DNA of 64,000 nt from Streptomyces rubrogriseus (GTDB lineage Bacteria; Actinomycetota; Actinomycetes; Streptomycetales; Streptomycetaceae), in the NCBI RefSeq assembly GCF_027947575.1, contig NZ_CP116256.1, positions 2,790,001 to 2,854,000 of the forward strand, written 5' to 3'. Every line of letters starts with the position of its first letter. Position 1 is the first letter of the stretch. A program made the translations under genes and the position numbers. This document shows positions 29,642 through 37,064 of the stretch, in pieces. The notes beneath the pieces were generated by a model. The model saw nothing but the letters and a program-made list of their open reading frames with translations. It had not been told where the DNA came from and did not search any database.

Positions 29642-31897
29642 GTGGCCACCGAGACCGAACCCGTCGAGCAGCAGATCCCGCCCATGCCCACCGACCCGCC
29701 CACCATCCCGCGCAAGCAGCGGATCGACACCGTGAAGCTGCAGGCCAAGGCCGCCTACGGCGAGCAGAAGCAGAACGTTCGGCAGCGCCTCGCCGCCTGG
29801 TTCGCCACCGCTGACATCGACGACCAGAAGCTCGCCGAGCAGGTCGTCGACAACAAGCGCCGCCAGGCCCAGCGACAGGACGACGAACTCCTGCGCCAGG
29901 TCGGCCGCGTCAACAGCCGACTCGCCCAAGCGCGCATAGACGCCGCCCGTCGCGGAGAGGAGACCAGCCCCCAGGTCGAGCGGATCAAGGGCGAGCTGGC
30001 CGCGCTGCAGGCCCGCGTCGAGACACGAGCCGCCGAAGGCCCCGCGGTCGCGGTGATGCCGCCCACCAACAAGGAACTGGACCGGGCCCGCTGGACGAAG
30101 AAGGCAACCCGGGTCGCCGCCGTCCTCGCTGGCGGCTACGGCTACCTGCACGGCATCGCAGTCGAACCAGCCCTCCTGCTGCTGTCGATCCCGGCCGGTG
30201 GCTTCGGCTGGTGGTTCCTTTCCCGCCCGCACGTTGAGGACAGCACGGAGGCGGGTGCCCCTTTCCTGCAGACCCCGGCCCTGCCCGCCACGTTCCTGGC
30301 GGACCCGACGCAGGCCGGGGGAGCGATGAGCGTCGGATCGCACGTCGTCATGAACGTCGAGCAGCTCGCCGAAGGCGCCAAGCCGTTCCCGCTCAGGACC
30401 GTGTCCACGCCGCAGCAGCTCGCTGAATGCGTGCTCCTCGCCGCCCGCGCCGAGAACGTGCCGATCGTCGAGGTGGCGGACGTGCAGCGGCAGCCGTGGG
30501 GGTGGCAGTGCGTCGTCCGCGTCGGCGAAAGCACCCCCGAAGCGATCATCGCCAAGTCGGGGGCACTGGAGACCCGGTTTGACCTGCCCACCAACGGGGT
30601 CCGGCCGCAGCCGCTCCGTGCCCGCCGCGCCTGCGCCATCCTCCGCCTCGTCGACGGCGACCCGTTCGCCACCGCACCCGGCCTGCCGTACCGGGCACCC
30701 AAGTCCCTGTCGATCACCGGCCGGTTCAGGATCGGCACCAGCGTCGGCGGCGACCCGCTCGAACTGTCCCTGGCCGGTGTCATGGGCCTGTGGGTTGCCG
30801 CCTCCGGTGGCGGCAAGACCGGCATCCTCCAGGCACTCGCCGAAGGAGTCACCGCCTGCTACGACAACATCACCATCGACTGCGACCCGCACGGTGACGG
30901 CCTCGAAGACCTCGGCGACGCCGTCCGGATCACTGCCCGCTCCAACGAGCAGATCGAAGCCGTCCTCCTGTTCTTCCTGGTCATGTCGAAGGCCAGGGCG
31001 CGGCTGCGGGCGAAGCTCGGCATGGGCAAGAAGTGGAAGCCGTCCGCATCCCACCCTGCCGTCACGATCTTCATTGACGAGTTTCCGAAGCTGTCCGACC
31101 TGGCCAAGCTCCTCGCCTTCGACCTGCTCCTCGTCGGCCGCAAGGAGCTGATTGAGGTGCAGTACGCCTCCCAGGGCGGCACGACCCGCTACCTCGGCGA
31201 GAACATCGCCCAGATGATGGCCCTCAAGGCCGTCGGCCCCTGCAAGGTCGGCGACACTCGCGCCGTGTTCGGCGACGACTCCGTCCGCGAGGGCTACCTG
31301 CCGCACAAGCTCAGCCCCGCCACCGATACCGACGCCAAGGATGCTGGCCATCTCTTCATCCAGGGCGTGCCCGGCATGGCCGACGAGCCGATCGAGTACG
31401 CCATCCACGAAGCACCCTCCGACGTGCTGCGGAAGCTAGCCGCGGAGCGCGCCGACGCCGGACTCCTCGACCCCGACCAGGACAGCCTCGACGGCATGCG
31501 CGGCGTCGACCTGCCCGAGTACGCCGAGGCGGAGTACGACAAGCAGGGCGACCTTAAGAAGCCGGCCCCGGTGTCACTCCTCACGTGGGAGCAGCTGCTG
31601 CGCCTGTGCGATGCCGAACCGCCCGCCGGATCGGAGCTGACGGACGGTCCGGCGCGGGCCGCGGTCGAGGACTCGGTCGCTGTCATGGAGAAGGCTGGCG
31701 TGGACCGGATGAAGACCGAGCCGCTGCTGGCCGCCCTGCACGAGTTCGACCCGGAGACCTACGGCGAGCTGGGTGTCGACGAGTTCAAGGCGCTGATGAA
31801 GCAGGCGGGCGCCGGGTCGCCCATAACGCTCGGGCCGATCGGTGAGGAGAAGAATCCGCGCGGCTTCAAGCGTGATCGACTCCGCCACCTGCTGTGA
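29642..31897 (+). CDS. FtsK/SpoIIIE-type DNA translocase, TraB-like
   Basis: A 751-residue protein from GTG 29642. Order: coiled coil (40-135), membrane segment(s) (about 155-193, GGYGYLHGIAVEPALLLLSI), linker, then the motor with Walker A AASGGGKT (386-393) and Walker B TIFIDEF (475-481), arginine-rich helix between. The C-terminal 70 residues (LLAALHEFDPETYGELGVDE, FKALMKQAG) form a winged-helix domain, the place where FtsK-type pumps read DNA. This is the layout of TraB/TraSA, which move double-stranded DNA between Streptomyces cells. In a phage it could pump phage or plasmid-form DNA. Family identification is strong; conjugative role is inferred. Confidence 0.85.
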   Translation: MATETEPVEQQIPPMPTDPPTIPRKQRIDTVKLQAKAAYGEQKQNVRQRLAAWFATADIDDQKLAEQVVDNKRRQAQRQDDELLRQVGRVNSRLAQARIDAARRGEETSPQVERIKGELAALQARVETRAAEGPAVAVMPPTNKELDRARWTKKATRVAAVLAGGYGYLHGIAVEPALLLLSIPAGGFGWWFLSRPHVEDSTEAGAPFLQTPALPATFLADPTQAGGAMSVGSHVVMNVEQLAEGAKPFPLRTVSTPQQLAECVLLAARAENVPIVEVADVQRQPWGWQCVVRVGESTPEAIIAKSGALETRFDLPTNGVRPQPLRARRACAILRLVDGDPFATAPGLPYRAPKSLSITGRFRIGTSVGGDPLELSLAGVMGLWVAASGGGKTGILQALAEGVTACYDNITIDCDPHGDGLEDLGDAVRITARSNEQIEAVLLFFLVMSKARARLRAKLGMGKKWKPSASHPAVTIFIDEFPKLSDLAKLLAFDLLLVGRKELIEVQYASQGGTTRYLGENIAQMMALKAVGPCKVGDTRAVFGDDSVREGYLPHKLSPATDTDAKDAGHLFIQGVPGMADEPIEYAIHEAPSDVLRKLAAERADAGLLDPDQDSLDGMRGVDLPEYAEAEYDKQGDLKKPAPVSLLTWEQLLRLCDAEPPAGSELTDGPARAAVEDSVAVMEKAGVDRMKTEPLLAALHEFDPETYGELGVDEFKALMKQAGAGSPITLGPIGEEKNPRGFKRDRLRHLL

Positions 31898-31913
31898 CCA
31901 ATATGTGAGGTAT

Positions 31914-31944
31914 GCACGGCTGATCGGTCGCAGATCAGCCGTGC
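31914..31944 (+). terminator. hairpin after the translocase gene
   Basis: Perfect 12-bp stem (GCACGGCTGATC at 31914-31925, GATCAGCCGTGC at 31933-31944), 7-nt loop, extended by TGTGAG...TCACA outside a small bulge. It begins 16 bases after the translocase stop. Good terminator candidate. Confidence 0.65.
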
Positions 31945-31971
31945 TCACACCGCAACACCGCAGGTCAGCGA

Positions 31972-32013
31972 CCGCTCCCGCTCTCGCTCCGTCAACGCTC
32001 AGGGCTCGCTCCG
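31972..32013. repeat. phased GCTC repeats downstream of the translocase
   Basis: GCTC recurs at 31974, 31986, 31997 and 32008, spaced 12, 11 and 11 bp, one helical turn each. Longer versions are CCGCTCCCG (31972-31980) and CTCGCTCCG (31983-31991 and 32005-32013). The 224-bp non-coding stretch 31898-32121 that holds them contains no gene. TraB-type pumps bind short direct repeats in a nearby cis site (clt), so this is a candidate; not tested. Confidence 0.45.
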
Positions 32014-32121
32014 AGCGGCACCCGATCAGGCCCTGCGCGGTCGCCGACCTGCACCTCTCCGGGGCGAGCAGTCCCGATCAGCAAGAACAAACCATCACAA
32101 ACCAGAAACGGAGATCACCGC

Positions 32122-32535
32122 ATGTCTGAGAAGTTCGAGCCCACGAAGAAGGGCGCCCGGGACCTCACCCGCTACCTGGACCGCCGCGGCAAGGGCACCA
32201 CCGTGTACACGGTCGCCGAAGGCCGCGACTGGGGCCTCGGAAGCGAGCGCGTCTACAACAAGCACACCTTCACGGGCCGCTCGTGGGGCAGCGCCAACTG
32301 GACCACCGGCCACTACTCGCCGACGACGCTGCTGAGCAACTGCGGCACCGTCTACACCGAGCCGCCCCGCGGCGCCCGCTACCTCGGCGACCGCGCCCCT
32401 CAGGTCGCCGGCCCGCTCGGCAACGACGACTACGAGGGGATCTTGGACGAGGACGAACTGCGTGGCCTGGAGAAGCAGGCCCGACAGACGTCGAACCCGA
32501 AGACCCGACGGCGCCCCGGCATCTGGCGCGTCTGA
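32122..32535 (+). CDS. hypothetical protein, 137 aa
   Basis: ATG 32122 after ACGGAGATC. Compositionally basic with aromatic residues (VYTVAEGRDWGLGSERVYNK, SWGSANWTTGHYSPTTLLSN). No membrane span. Lies just after the repeat region; possible cargo of the conjugation-like module. Function unknown. Confidence 0.65.
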   Translation: MSEKFEPTKKGARDLTRYLDRRGKGTTVYTVAEGRDWGLGSERVYNKHTFTGRSWGSANWTTGHYSPTTLLSNCGTVYTEPPRGARYLGDRAPQVAGPLGNDDYEGILDEDELRGLEKQARQTSNPKTRRRPGIWRV

Positions 32536-32559
32536 CCCACCCACCCGAAGGAGATCACC

Positions 32560-32742
32560 GTGCAGTACACCCACCAGTCCGTCCGTGACCTGGTCGACGC
32601 CAAGCGGCGCGGCGACAGGGCGGCGGCAGACCGCATCACGGCCGACGTCACAAGGCGCTACGACGCAGGGCAGGCAACGGGCGACGAGATCGTCGAGCTG
32701 GGCCAGGCCGACGTGCGCGTCCGCTTCGGATCGGGGGAGTGA
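32560..32742 (+). CDS. small helical protein, 60 aa
   Basis: GTG 32560 after GAAGGAG. Helical (QSVRDLVDAKRRGDRAAADR). Its stop overlaps a 29-codon frame. Function unknown. Confidence 0.6.
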   Translation: MQYTHQSVRDLVDAKRRGDRAAADRITADVTRRYDAGQATGDEIVELGQADVRVRFGSGE

Positions 32743-32825
32743 CCGCGATGCTGACCCTGCGCGCGGCCATCGCCGCCGGATTCACCCACACCGAGATCTA
32801 CACAGCGGCCACTCAGCCGAAGTAG
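32739..32825 (+). CDS. micro-protein, 28 aa
   Basis: GTG 32739 overlaps the previous stop, with an in-frame ATG at 32748; TAG ends it at 32823-32825. The product (MTAMLTLRAAIAAGFTHTEI and 8 more residues) looks like the start of a helix-turn-helix. May be a truncated gene. Low certainty because of size. Confidence 0.4.
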   Translation: MTAMLTLRAAIAAGFTHTEIYTAATQPK

Positions 32826-32831
32826 CTCCGC

Positions 32832-32875
32832 CCGGGGCGCCCCTTCACAGCCTGGCAGCCACAGGGGCGCCCCGG
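32832..32875 (+). terminator. hairpin terminator
   Basis: A perfect 13-bp stem (CCGGGGCGCCCCT at 32832-32844, AGGGGCGCCCCGG at 32863-32875) with an 18-nt loop. Follows the 28-residue gene by 6 bases. Confidence 0.65.
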
Positions 32876-32915
32876 TCCCCACGCCCACCCGAAGATCGAC
32901 GAGGAGACCCTCATC

Positions 32916-33101
32916 ATGCCCCAATCCATGACCGACCAGGACTGGGAGGCGCAGAACGGCAGCCTCTCGCCCGAGCAAGTCCAGGCCCGCAGCCTGTGCT
33001 GGTGCTGCCGCGGAAACGGCGTCTTGTTCACCGCGTTCGGCGGTGTGCAGCGCCGGGTGCCCTGCCCCGAGAAGTGCGACAACGGCAAGGCCCGCCGATG
33101 A
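32916..33101 (+). CDS. zinc-binding protein, 61 aa
   Basis: ATG 32916. Cysteine clusters CWCC and CPEKC make a DnaJ-like zinc-binding module (CWCCRGNG ... CPEKCDNGKA). Stop overlaps the next ATG. Function unknown. Confidence 0.65.
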   Translation: MPQSMTDQDWEAQNGSLSPEQVQARSLCWCCRGNGVLFTAFGGVQRRVPCPEKCDNGKARR

Positions 33102-33601
33102 GCACGGCGACGATCACTCCCGCGCCGCCCGTCCTCGACCTGGACGCCCGACTCGCACTCGTCGACGCTGCCATGACGATCCGCCTGGACCAGGCCGCGG
33201 TCGCGTTCGAGGTGAACACGGCGCACCTGCCCGGCGCCGACCCGGTACCGCACATCGCCGAGACCCTGCCGCACCCGCCGACCACCGCGCCCAGCCCGTA
33301 CCGGACGCCGCTCGCCGACCTGCTCCACCGGGCCCGCACCCGGATCGAAACCGACGGCTGGTGCCGCGACGCCGCCTTCGACGAGGCCGGCGCCGTCTGC
33401 CCGATCCGGGCGATCCGGCTCGAAGCCCGCGGCGACCGGGACCTCGCCCACGACGCATGCGTCGCCCTCCTCGACGCCATCCAGGAACGCTTTGCCGACG
33501 CCGAGACGATCCCGTCGTGGAACCGGCAGCAGACCAGTGCCGGCCCCGTCCTCGCAGCCTTCGACCGCGCCACCCACCACGCCCACACCCGCAATCAGTA
33601 G
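33098..33601 (+). CDS. DUF6197-like protein, 167 aa
   Basis: ATG 33098 on the previous stop. After a proline-rich N-terminal half, residues about 70-145 (LADLLHRARTRIETDGWCRD, then AAFDEAGAVCPIRAIRLEAR) match the DUF6197 pattern seen in Streptomyces (helix with DGW or HGW, then CLLGA-like helix). Biochemical role unknown. Confidence 0.7.
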   Translation: MSTATITPAPPVLDLDARLALVDAAMTIRLDQAAVAFEVNTAHLPGADPVPHIAETLPHPPTTAPSPYRTPLADLLHRARTRIETDGWCRDAAFDEAGAVCPIRAIRLEARGDRDLAHDACVALLDAIQERFADAETIPSWNRQQTSAGPVLAAFDRATHHAHTRNQ

Positions 33602-33610
33602 GAGACCCGC

Positions 33611-33823
33611 ATGCCGAACGCCGACCAGGCCCGCGAGAACGCGATCCGCGTCCTCATCGCCTCACAGAAAGCCGACCGCGCCGGACGCGCCGCCGACCCC
33701 GTCCACCGGCAGGTCGTGCCCGCCCTCGACCAGGCCAAAGCCGCCGGCTGCAACCTGCGGTCCATTCACGCCGACGCCGACCGCCGGTACGGGCAGTGGC
33801 TCATCGACAACGCAGGCCGGTGA
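33611..33823 (+). CDS. hypothetical protein, 70 aa
   Basis: ATG 33611 after GGAGACC. Helical and basic (RENAIRVLIASQKADRAGRA). Stop overlaps the next GTG. No family recognised. Confidence 0.6.
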   Translation: MPNADQARENAIRVLIASQKADRAGRAADPVHRQVVPALDQAKAAGCNLRSIHADADRRYGQWLIDNAGR

Positions 33824-34131
33824 CGCCGATGCCCGCCACGATCACCGTCGACGGTCTCATCCGGCAGCATGCTGTCGCCGTCGCCTACCTCGCCCACGAA
33901 CCCACCCCGGCCACAGACGTGGGTGCGTTCATCGCGCAGCTCGGCGCAGTCGCCGACCATCTTCAGGTGGCGGGGATCGTCGGCCACCACGACCTGAAAG
34001 CCGCGGCCCGGCTCATCGCCGAGGCTGCCGACGAGCCGTCCCAGCGGCGCGGCGTACTGCTGCAGCGTGCAGCCCTGTGCCTGTCGGGTGTCGGCGACAT
34101 GGCCGACGAATACCGGGACATGGTCGCCTGA
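33820..34131 (+). CDS. hypothetical protein, 100-103 aa
   Basis: GTG 33820 overlaps the previous stop; ATG 33829 is an alternative. All-helical (DGLIRQHAVAVAYLAHEPTP, DHLQVAGIVGHHDLKAAARL). Ends against a leftward gene. Function unknown. Confidence 0.65.
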   Translation: MTPMPATITVDGLIRQHAVAVAYLAHEPTPATDVGAFIAQLGAVADHLQVAGIVGHHDLKAAARLIAEAADEPSQRRGVLLQRAALCLSGVGDMADEYRDMVA

Positions 34132-34323
34132 TCAGCCAGCGACGGCAGGGCCCCGACCGTCCACGGCCGGGGCCTTCGCCGTGGGCACCGCGCGCGCCAT
34201 CCACCGGCCGTCCGTCATATAGCGGGGCATCATCACCGGCTGGAACCCGGCATCGACCAGTTGGGCGAGGCCCTCGACGCACTCGTCCTCCGTCGCCGCC
34301 TGGACGCTCACCCGGATCGCCAT
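34132..34323 (-). CDS. hypothetical protein, 63 aa
   Basis: Leftward; begins MAIRVSVQAATEDECVEGLA, a strand-helix start with a ferredoxin-like look. Its end is back-to-back with the rightward gene at 33820, and a hairpin (GGCCCCG/CGGGGCC around 34149-34174) sits in its 3' end, so it may share a terminator. Part of the leftward set from 34736. Confidence 0.6.
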   Translation of the reverse strand: MAIRVSVQAATEDECVEGLAQLVDAGFQPVMMPRYMTDGRWMARAVPTAKAPAVDGRGPAVAG

Positions 34324-34332
34324 GACAGCAGT

Positions 34333-34361
34333 CTGCCCCGCCCGGATGGTGGGCGGGGCAG
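34333..34361. terminator. hairpin between leftward genes
   Basis: CTGCCCCGCCC at 34333-34343 with GGGCGGGGCAG at 34351-34361, 11-bp stem, 7-nt loop. It lies between two leftward genes (34378-34509 and 34132-34323). Confidence 0.6.
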
Positions 34362-34377
34362 GAACTGGGGAAGCCGA

Positions 34378-34509
34378 CTACCGGCGTCGCCGCCACGCCC
34401 GCCACAGCCGGTACGCCCGGTAGGCGAGCAGCGGCACCAGCACCACGGCGACCGCGATGCCCACCCACGGCGGGAGGGAGCCGGAGTCGGGGAGGTAGAT
34501 GGCGGTCAC
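34378..34509 (-). CDS. single-pass membrane micro-protein, 43 aa
   Basis: Leftward from GTG 34509, which overlaps the stop of the gene upstream (stop at 34506-34508). The product starts MTAIYLPDSGSLPPWVGIAV, continues through a hydrophobic stretch (about 14-30) and ends in arginines (YRLWRAWRRRR), a classic short membrane anchor with positive-inside tail. Function unknown. Confidence 0.65.
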   Translation of the reverse strand: MTAIYLPDSGSLPPWVGIAVAVVLVPLLAYRAYRLWRAWRRRR

Positions 34510-34736
34510 TGGGGTTCCTCGGTTGCTGCTGGGCTCTGCTCTTCGCGTGTGCGGGAGTCGCCGTTGATGCGGATGCAGATGGTGCGGGCGCGTTCGTGGT
34601 TGACGTCTGCCCAGCCGCCGATTTCGCGGAATGAGTGACCGTCGAGGCGTGCGGCTGCGATGTCGGCGTTGAGTGCGGCTTTGGCGCGCTCAACTGCTGC
34701 TGCCCGCTTGCCGAGCTGCTTCTCCCAATCGGTCAT
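34506..34736 (-). CDS. HTH-like regulator, 76 aa
   Basis: Leftward. A charged helix leads into DGHSFREIGGWADVNHERAR, which resembles a sigma-region-4/HTH reading motif. It lies beside the operator region at 34771-34840 and is divergent from the gene at 34858, so it may be the local repressor; inferred from position. Confidence 0.65.
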   Translation of the reverse strand: MTDWEKQLGKRAAAVERAKAALNADIAAARLDGHSFREIGGWADVNHERARTICIRINGDSRTREEQSPAATEEPQ

Positions 34737-34770
34737 GGGGTGGATGGTCTCACGGCTGCTGTCTGTTTCC

Positions 34771-34840
34771 TAGACGACTTCTGTCTAAGTCGTAGACGGC
34801 GGCACCGCCCGCTGTCATGCTGGTGTCTAGAAAGTAGACA
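34771..34840. promoter_or_regulatory. divergent operator region with TAGAC motifs
   Basis: Two inverted repeats: ACGACTT-N6-AAGTCGT at 34774-34793 and TGTCTA-N5-TAGACA at 34824-34840. TAGAC or GTCTA occurs at 34771, 34783, 34793, 34825 and 34835. A candidate promoter for the rightward gene is CTGTCA (34812-34817), 17 bp, TAGACA (34835-34840); the second inverted repeat covers its -10. This fits control of two divergent genes by a dimeric regulator. Confidence 0.6.
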
Positions 34841-34857
34841 GCCTGGAGGGGGTTGCC

Positions 34858-35130
34858 GTGATCACAAGGGTGCAGGTCGACATCCCGGTGCCGGATGCGG
34901 TGGCCCTGCTGGCCGGCCGTCATCTCCCACCCCGGGTGCGGGCGGCGGTGGCGGATGCTGCGGAGGCGGCCCGCCTGTATGCCGCCTGCCGCGGCCCGCA
35001 GTACACGGAAGCCCGGCAGCTCCTCGAAGCCCGGCTTCGGACCGCCAACAAGACGCTGGCCGCGCACAATCCTGGGCTCGCCGTGCGGTGGGCCGACATC
35101 CCAACCCTCATCACAAAGGAGACCCGATGA
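34858..35130 (+). CDS. hypothetical protein, 90 aa
   Basis: GTG 34858 after GGAGGGGG, immediately downstream of the operator region. Helical with a basic C-terminus (EAARLYAACRGPQYTEARQL). First gene of a rightward block of coupled small genes. Function unknown. Confidence 0.65.
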   Translation: MITRVQVDIPVPDAVALLAGRHLPPRVRAAVADAAEAARLYAACRGPQYTEARQLLEARLRTANKTLAAHNPGLAVRWADIPTLITKETR

Positions 35131-35423
35131 CCCCCGACGAGAGGGAAGCCGTGAAGGCCCGCTTCCGTGCCAGGCTGCAGGCCCGGCGGCAGATGGCCTC
35201 CCGCGAGTACCTGCTGAACATGCTGTGCGCCACCAACACCCACGCGGACGCGGAAGCGATCCTTGACCGCTTCGAGCGGGAAAGCGAGACCAGCAAGCGC
35301 CTCAGCAGGGTGATGGACCTGTGCGACGAGATGGAACGCGACGGCATCACCTCGGGCGAGCCGTTCACCGTCCGCCGCGTCCACGCCATCGCCCTCGGCG
35401 ACGACCAGCAGGAGGAGCGATGA
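35127..35423 (+). CDS. helical hypothetical protein, 98 aa
   Basis: ATG 35127 on the previous stop with GGAGACCCG upstream. Highly helical (EREAVKARFRARLQARRQMA, AEAILDRFERESETSKRLSR). Stop overlaps the next ATG. Function unknown. Confidence 0.65.
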   Translation: MTPDEREAVKARFRARLQARRQMASREYLLNMLCATNTHADAEAILDRFERESETSKRLSRVMDLCDEMERDGITSGEPFTVRRVHAIALGDDQQEER

Positions 35424-35590
35424 GCATTCCCGCCCAGCCGCGTTTCGTCGTGGAGAAGCACGGGCCCGGCGCCTACTACGTCTTCGACACGGCCACCGGG
35501 GTCAGCCGTCACCCGTCCTTCACCCGTCGGGCCGCCCAGAAGATCGCCGACCGGAAGAACGCCGAGCAGCCCGCCAAGGAGGGGCGATGA
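35420..35590 (+). CDS. hypothetical protein, 56 aa
   Basis: ATG 35420 on the previous stop, SD GGAGGAG. A small beta-helix protein (FVVEKHGPGAYYVFDTATGV, then a basic helix RRAAQKIADRKN). Similar short proteins occur in phages as unknowns. Stop overlaps the next ATG. Confidence 0.6.
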   Translation: MSIPAQPRFVVEKHGPGAYYVFDTATGVSRHPSFTRRAAQKIADRKNAEQPAKEGR

Positions 35591-35784
35591 CCCCCAAGAA
35601 CCGAGCCGCCTTCGTGGAACTGGAACCGACTGGCATGGGCCCTGACGAGCTATGGCAGCTCACCGGATTCGTCCGCTGCGACGACTGCGGCTACCTCATG
35701 CACACCACGACCCTCGTCACTCTGCCCGACCACAGGTGCACCCAGCGGCAAGCCCGCCACCGAGACCAGGAGCGGCCGTCGTGA
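35587..35784 (+). CDS. zinc-binding protein, 65 aa
   Basis: ATG 35587 on the previous stop. RCDDCGYLMHTTTLVTLPDH followed by RCTQ gives a CxxC plus H/C zinc site. Stop overlaps the next GTG. Function unknown. Confidence 0.6.
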   Translation: MTPKNRAAFVELEPTGMGPDELWQLTGFVRCDDCGYLMHTTTLVTLPDHRCTQRQARHRDQERPS

Positions 35785-36092
35785 CTGCCGTGACGGCTGC
35801 TGACTGGTGGGAGGAGTCCCCGGCGGAAGCGGCAGCCGCCGACCGCCGGTACTGGACCGACCATGCCGGGGGCGGGGACGCTGAGCCCGTGTTCGAGATC
35901 GGCGGCCAGCGGTACGAGGCGGGGGACCGGGTGCGGTTCCCGCGCGCCGCCACCCGCAAAGACCGAGCCCGCATCTACGAGATCACCGAAGCGGGCCCCG
36001 GCGGGATCACCGCCGAGGCCGACGGATGCACCTACCAGCTCAGCCGGGGCGACATCGCCGCCATCGGCATCACGCACGCAGACGAGACGTGA
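35781..36092 (+). CDS. hypothetical protein, 103 aa
   Basis: GTG 35781 on the previous stop. The C-terminal half (EIGGQRYEAGDRVRFPRAAT, RARIYEITEAGPGGITAEAD) is a beta-barrel-like segment that resembles small SH3-type folds. Function unknown. Confidence 0.6.
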   Translation: MTAVTAADWWEESPAEAAAADRRYWTDHAGGGDAEPVFEIGGQRYEAGDRVRFPRAATRKDRARIYEITEAGPGGITAEADGCTYQLSRGDIAAIGITHADET

Positions 36093-36103
36093 GGAGATCG
36101 GCC

Positions 36104-36277
36104 ATGACCCGCGAGGAGTACGAGGAGAAGCGGCGCCGCCTGGAGGCAGACGCCGCCGACGCAAAGGCCGCATACAACAGGGCGCGAGCACTGTACGACG
36201 GCATCTGCGACGAGCTGCGCAACCTCCGCATCGACTGGCAGGAGCAGCAGAAGACCGACCGCGCCGCCGAGAAGTGA
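36104..36277 (+). CDS. coiled-coil micro-protein, 57 aa
   Basis: ATG 36104 after GAGGAG. The whole product is a charged coiled coil (REEYEEKRRRLEADAADAKA). Upstream in-frame codons look non-coding. Last gene before a strong terminator. Confidence 0.6.
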   Translation: MTREEYEEKRRRLEADAADAKAAYNRARALYDGICDELRNLRIDWQEQQKTDRAAEK

Positions 36278-36287
36278 CCGCCCCACC

Positions 36288-36318
36288 GAGGGCCCGCACC
36301 AGACCGGTGCGGGCCCTC
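36288..36318 (+). terminator. strong hairpin terminator
   Basis: A perfect 13-bp stem (GAGGGCCCGCACC at 36288-36300, GGTGCGGGCCCTC at 36306-36318) with a 5-nt loop, 10 bases after the gene stop. Closes the 34858-36277 block. Confidence 0.75.
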
Positions 36319-36414
36319 ACGCATGCAGTGATCCATCACGCTTTGGCTACACCGTGGTCACACTGTCTTCACTAGGAGGATGATGCCCATCCCACACGCC
36401 AACAGGGGGGCACC

Positions 36415-36915
36415 ATGCTGTTCAATCGAGACCCCGAGAAGGCCGAAGAGAAGGCTGCGCGCAAAGCCGAGAAGAAGCAGCAGCGAGACGAAGCGGCAGC
36501 GCAGCGGGCCAGCGAAAAGGAAGCCCTCAAAGAGTGGCGCCGCGTCCACCCGGCCGAGCAGACCATGAACACCGCGGCCATGCTGAAGATGTGGCCTTCT
36601 TCCAAGATGGGTGTCACCCAGCTTGGGCCGATCAAAGGCGGGTCCGCCGAGTTCATCAACGCCGGAGCCCACAGAGCCTGGACGGCTACCCGGCTCATCG
36701 CAGGCGTCGCCACCGCAGGCGTGACCGCCGCGGCGACTGGTCGGAAGAACAAGGGCGCCGCGGTCATCAACGTGACCTTCGGCAATGGGGCCGCCCAGAC
36801 GTACACGGTCAAGCCTGAGCCGGCGTACCTGAAAGCGGCCAACCAGTACGTCACGGCGTTCAATGCCCTGGCCGCGCAGCTCGCCGAGGAAGACGACGAG
36901 GAGCCGCAGGGCTGA
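36415..36915 (+). CDS. protein with charged N-terminus and PH-like end, 166 aa
   Basis: ATG 36415 with GGGGGG upstream, bracketed by terminators and so probably its own transcript. The first 45 residues are a charged coiled coil (EKAEEKAARKAEKKQQRDEA). The segment RLIAGVATAGVTAAATG is weakly hydrophobic. The last 70 residues (AAVINVTFGNGAAQTYTVKP) resemble a short PH-like beta domain. Function unknown. Confidence 0.65.
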   Translation: MLFNRDPEKAEEKAARKAEKKQQRDEAAAQRASEKEALKEWRRVHPAEQTMNTAAMLKMWPSSKMGVTQLGPIKGGSAEFINAGAHRAWTATRLIAGVATAGVTAAATGRKNKGAAVINVTFGNGAAQTYTVKPEPAYLKAANQYVTAFNALAAQLAEEDDEEPQG

Positions 36916-36930
36916 GCACCGCAAACGCCC

Positions 36931-36962
36931 AGGCCCGGCTGCCCCGCAAGGCAGCCGGGCCT
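36931..36962 (+). terminator. strong hairpin terminator
   Basis: AGGCCCGGCTGCC at 36931-36943 pairs with GGCAGCCGGGCCT at 36950-36962, 13 bp with a 6-nt loop, 15 bases after the preceding stop. Confidence 0.75.
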
Positions 36963-37064
36963 ACGCATGCTCGCGTCGACTGTGCCATTGGCGTCGAGTG
37001 TCAACCCCGTAGTGCACCATTGGCTCAAGCGTCACCCTGCTTCCCGCGCCATGAGGAGCCTGCC

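Noticed and set aside
36380..36568. Frame from the AGGAGG-led ATGATG at 36380
   Set aside because: It has a good ribosome site, but the product is basic filler and overlaps the clearer 166-residue gene at 36415 in another frame. A short leader peptide cannot be excluded.
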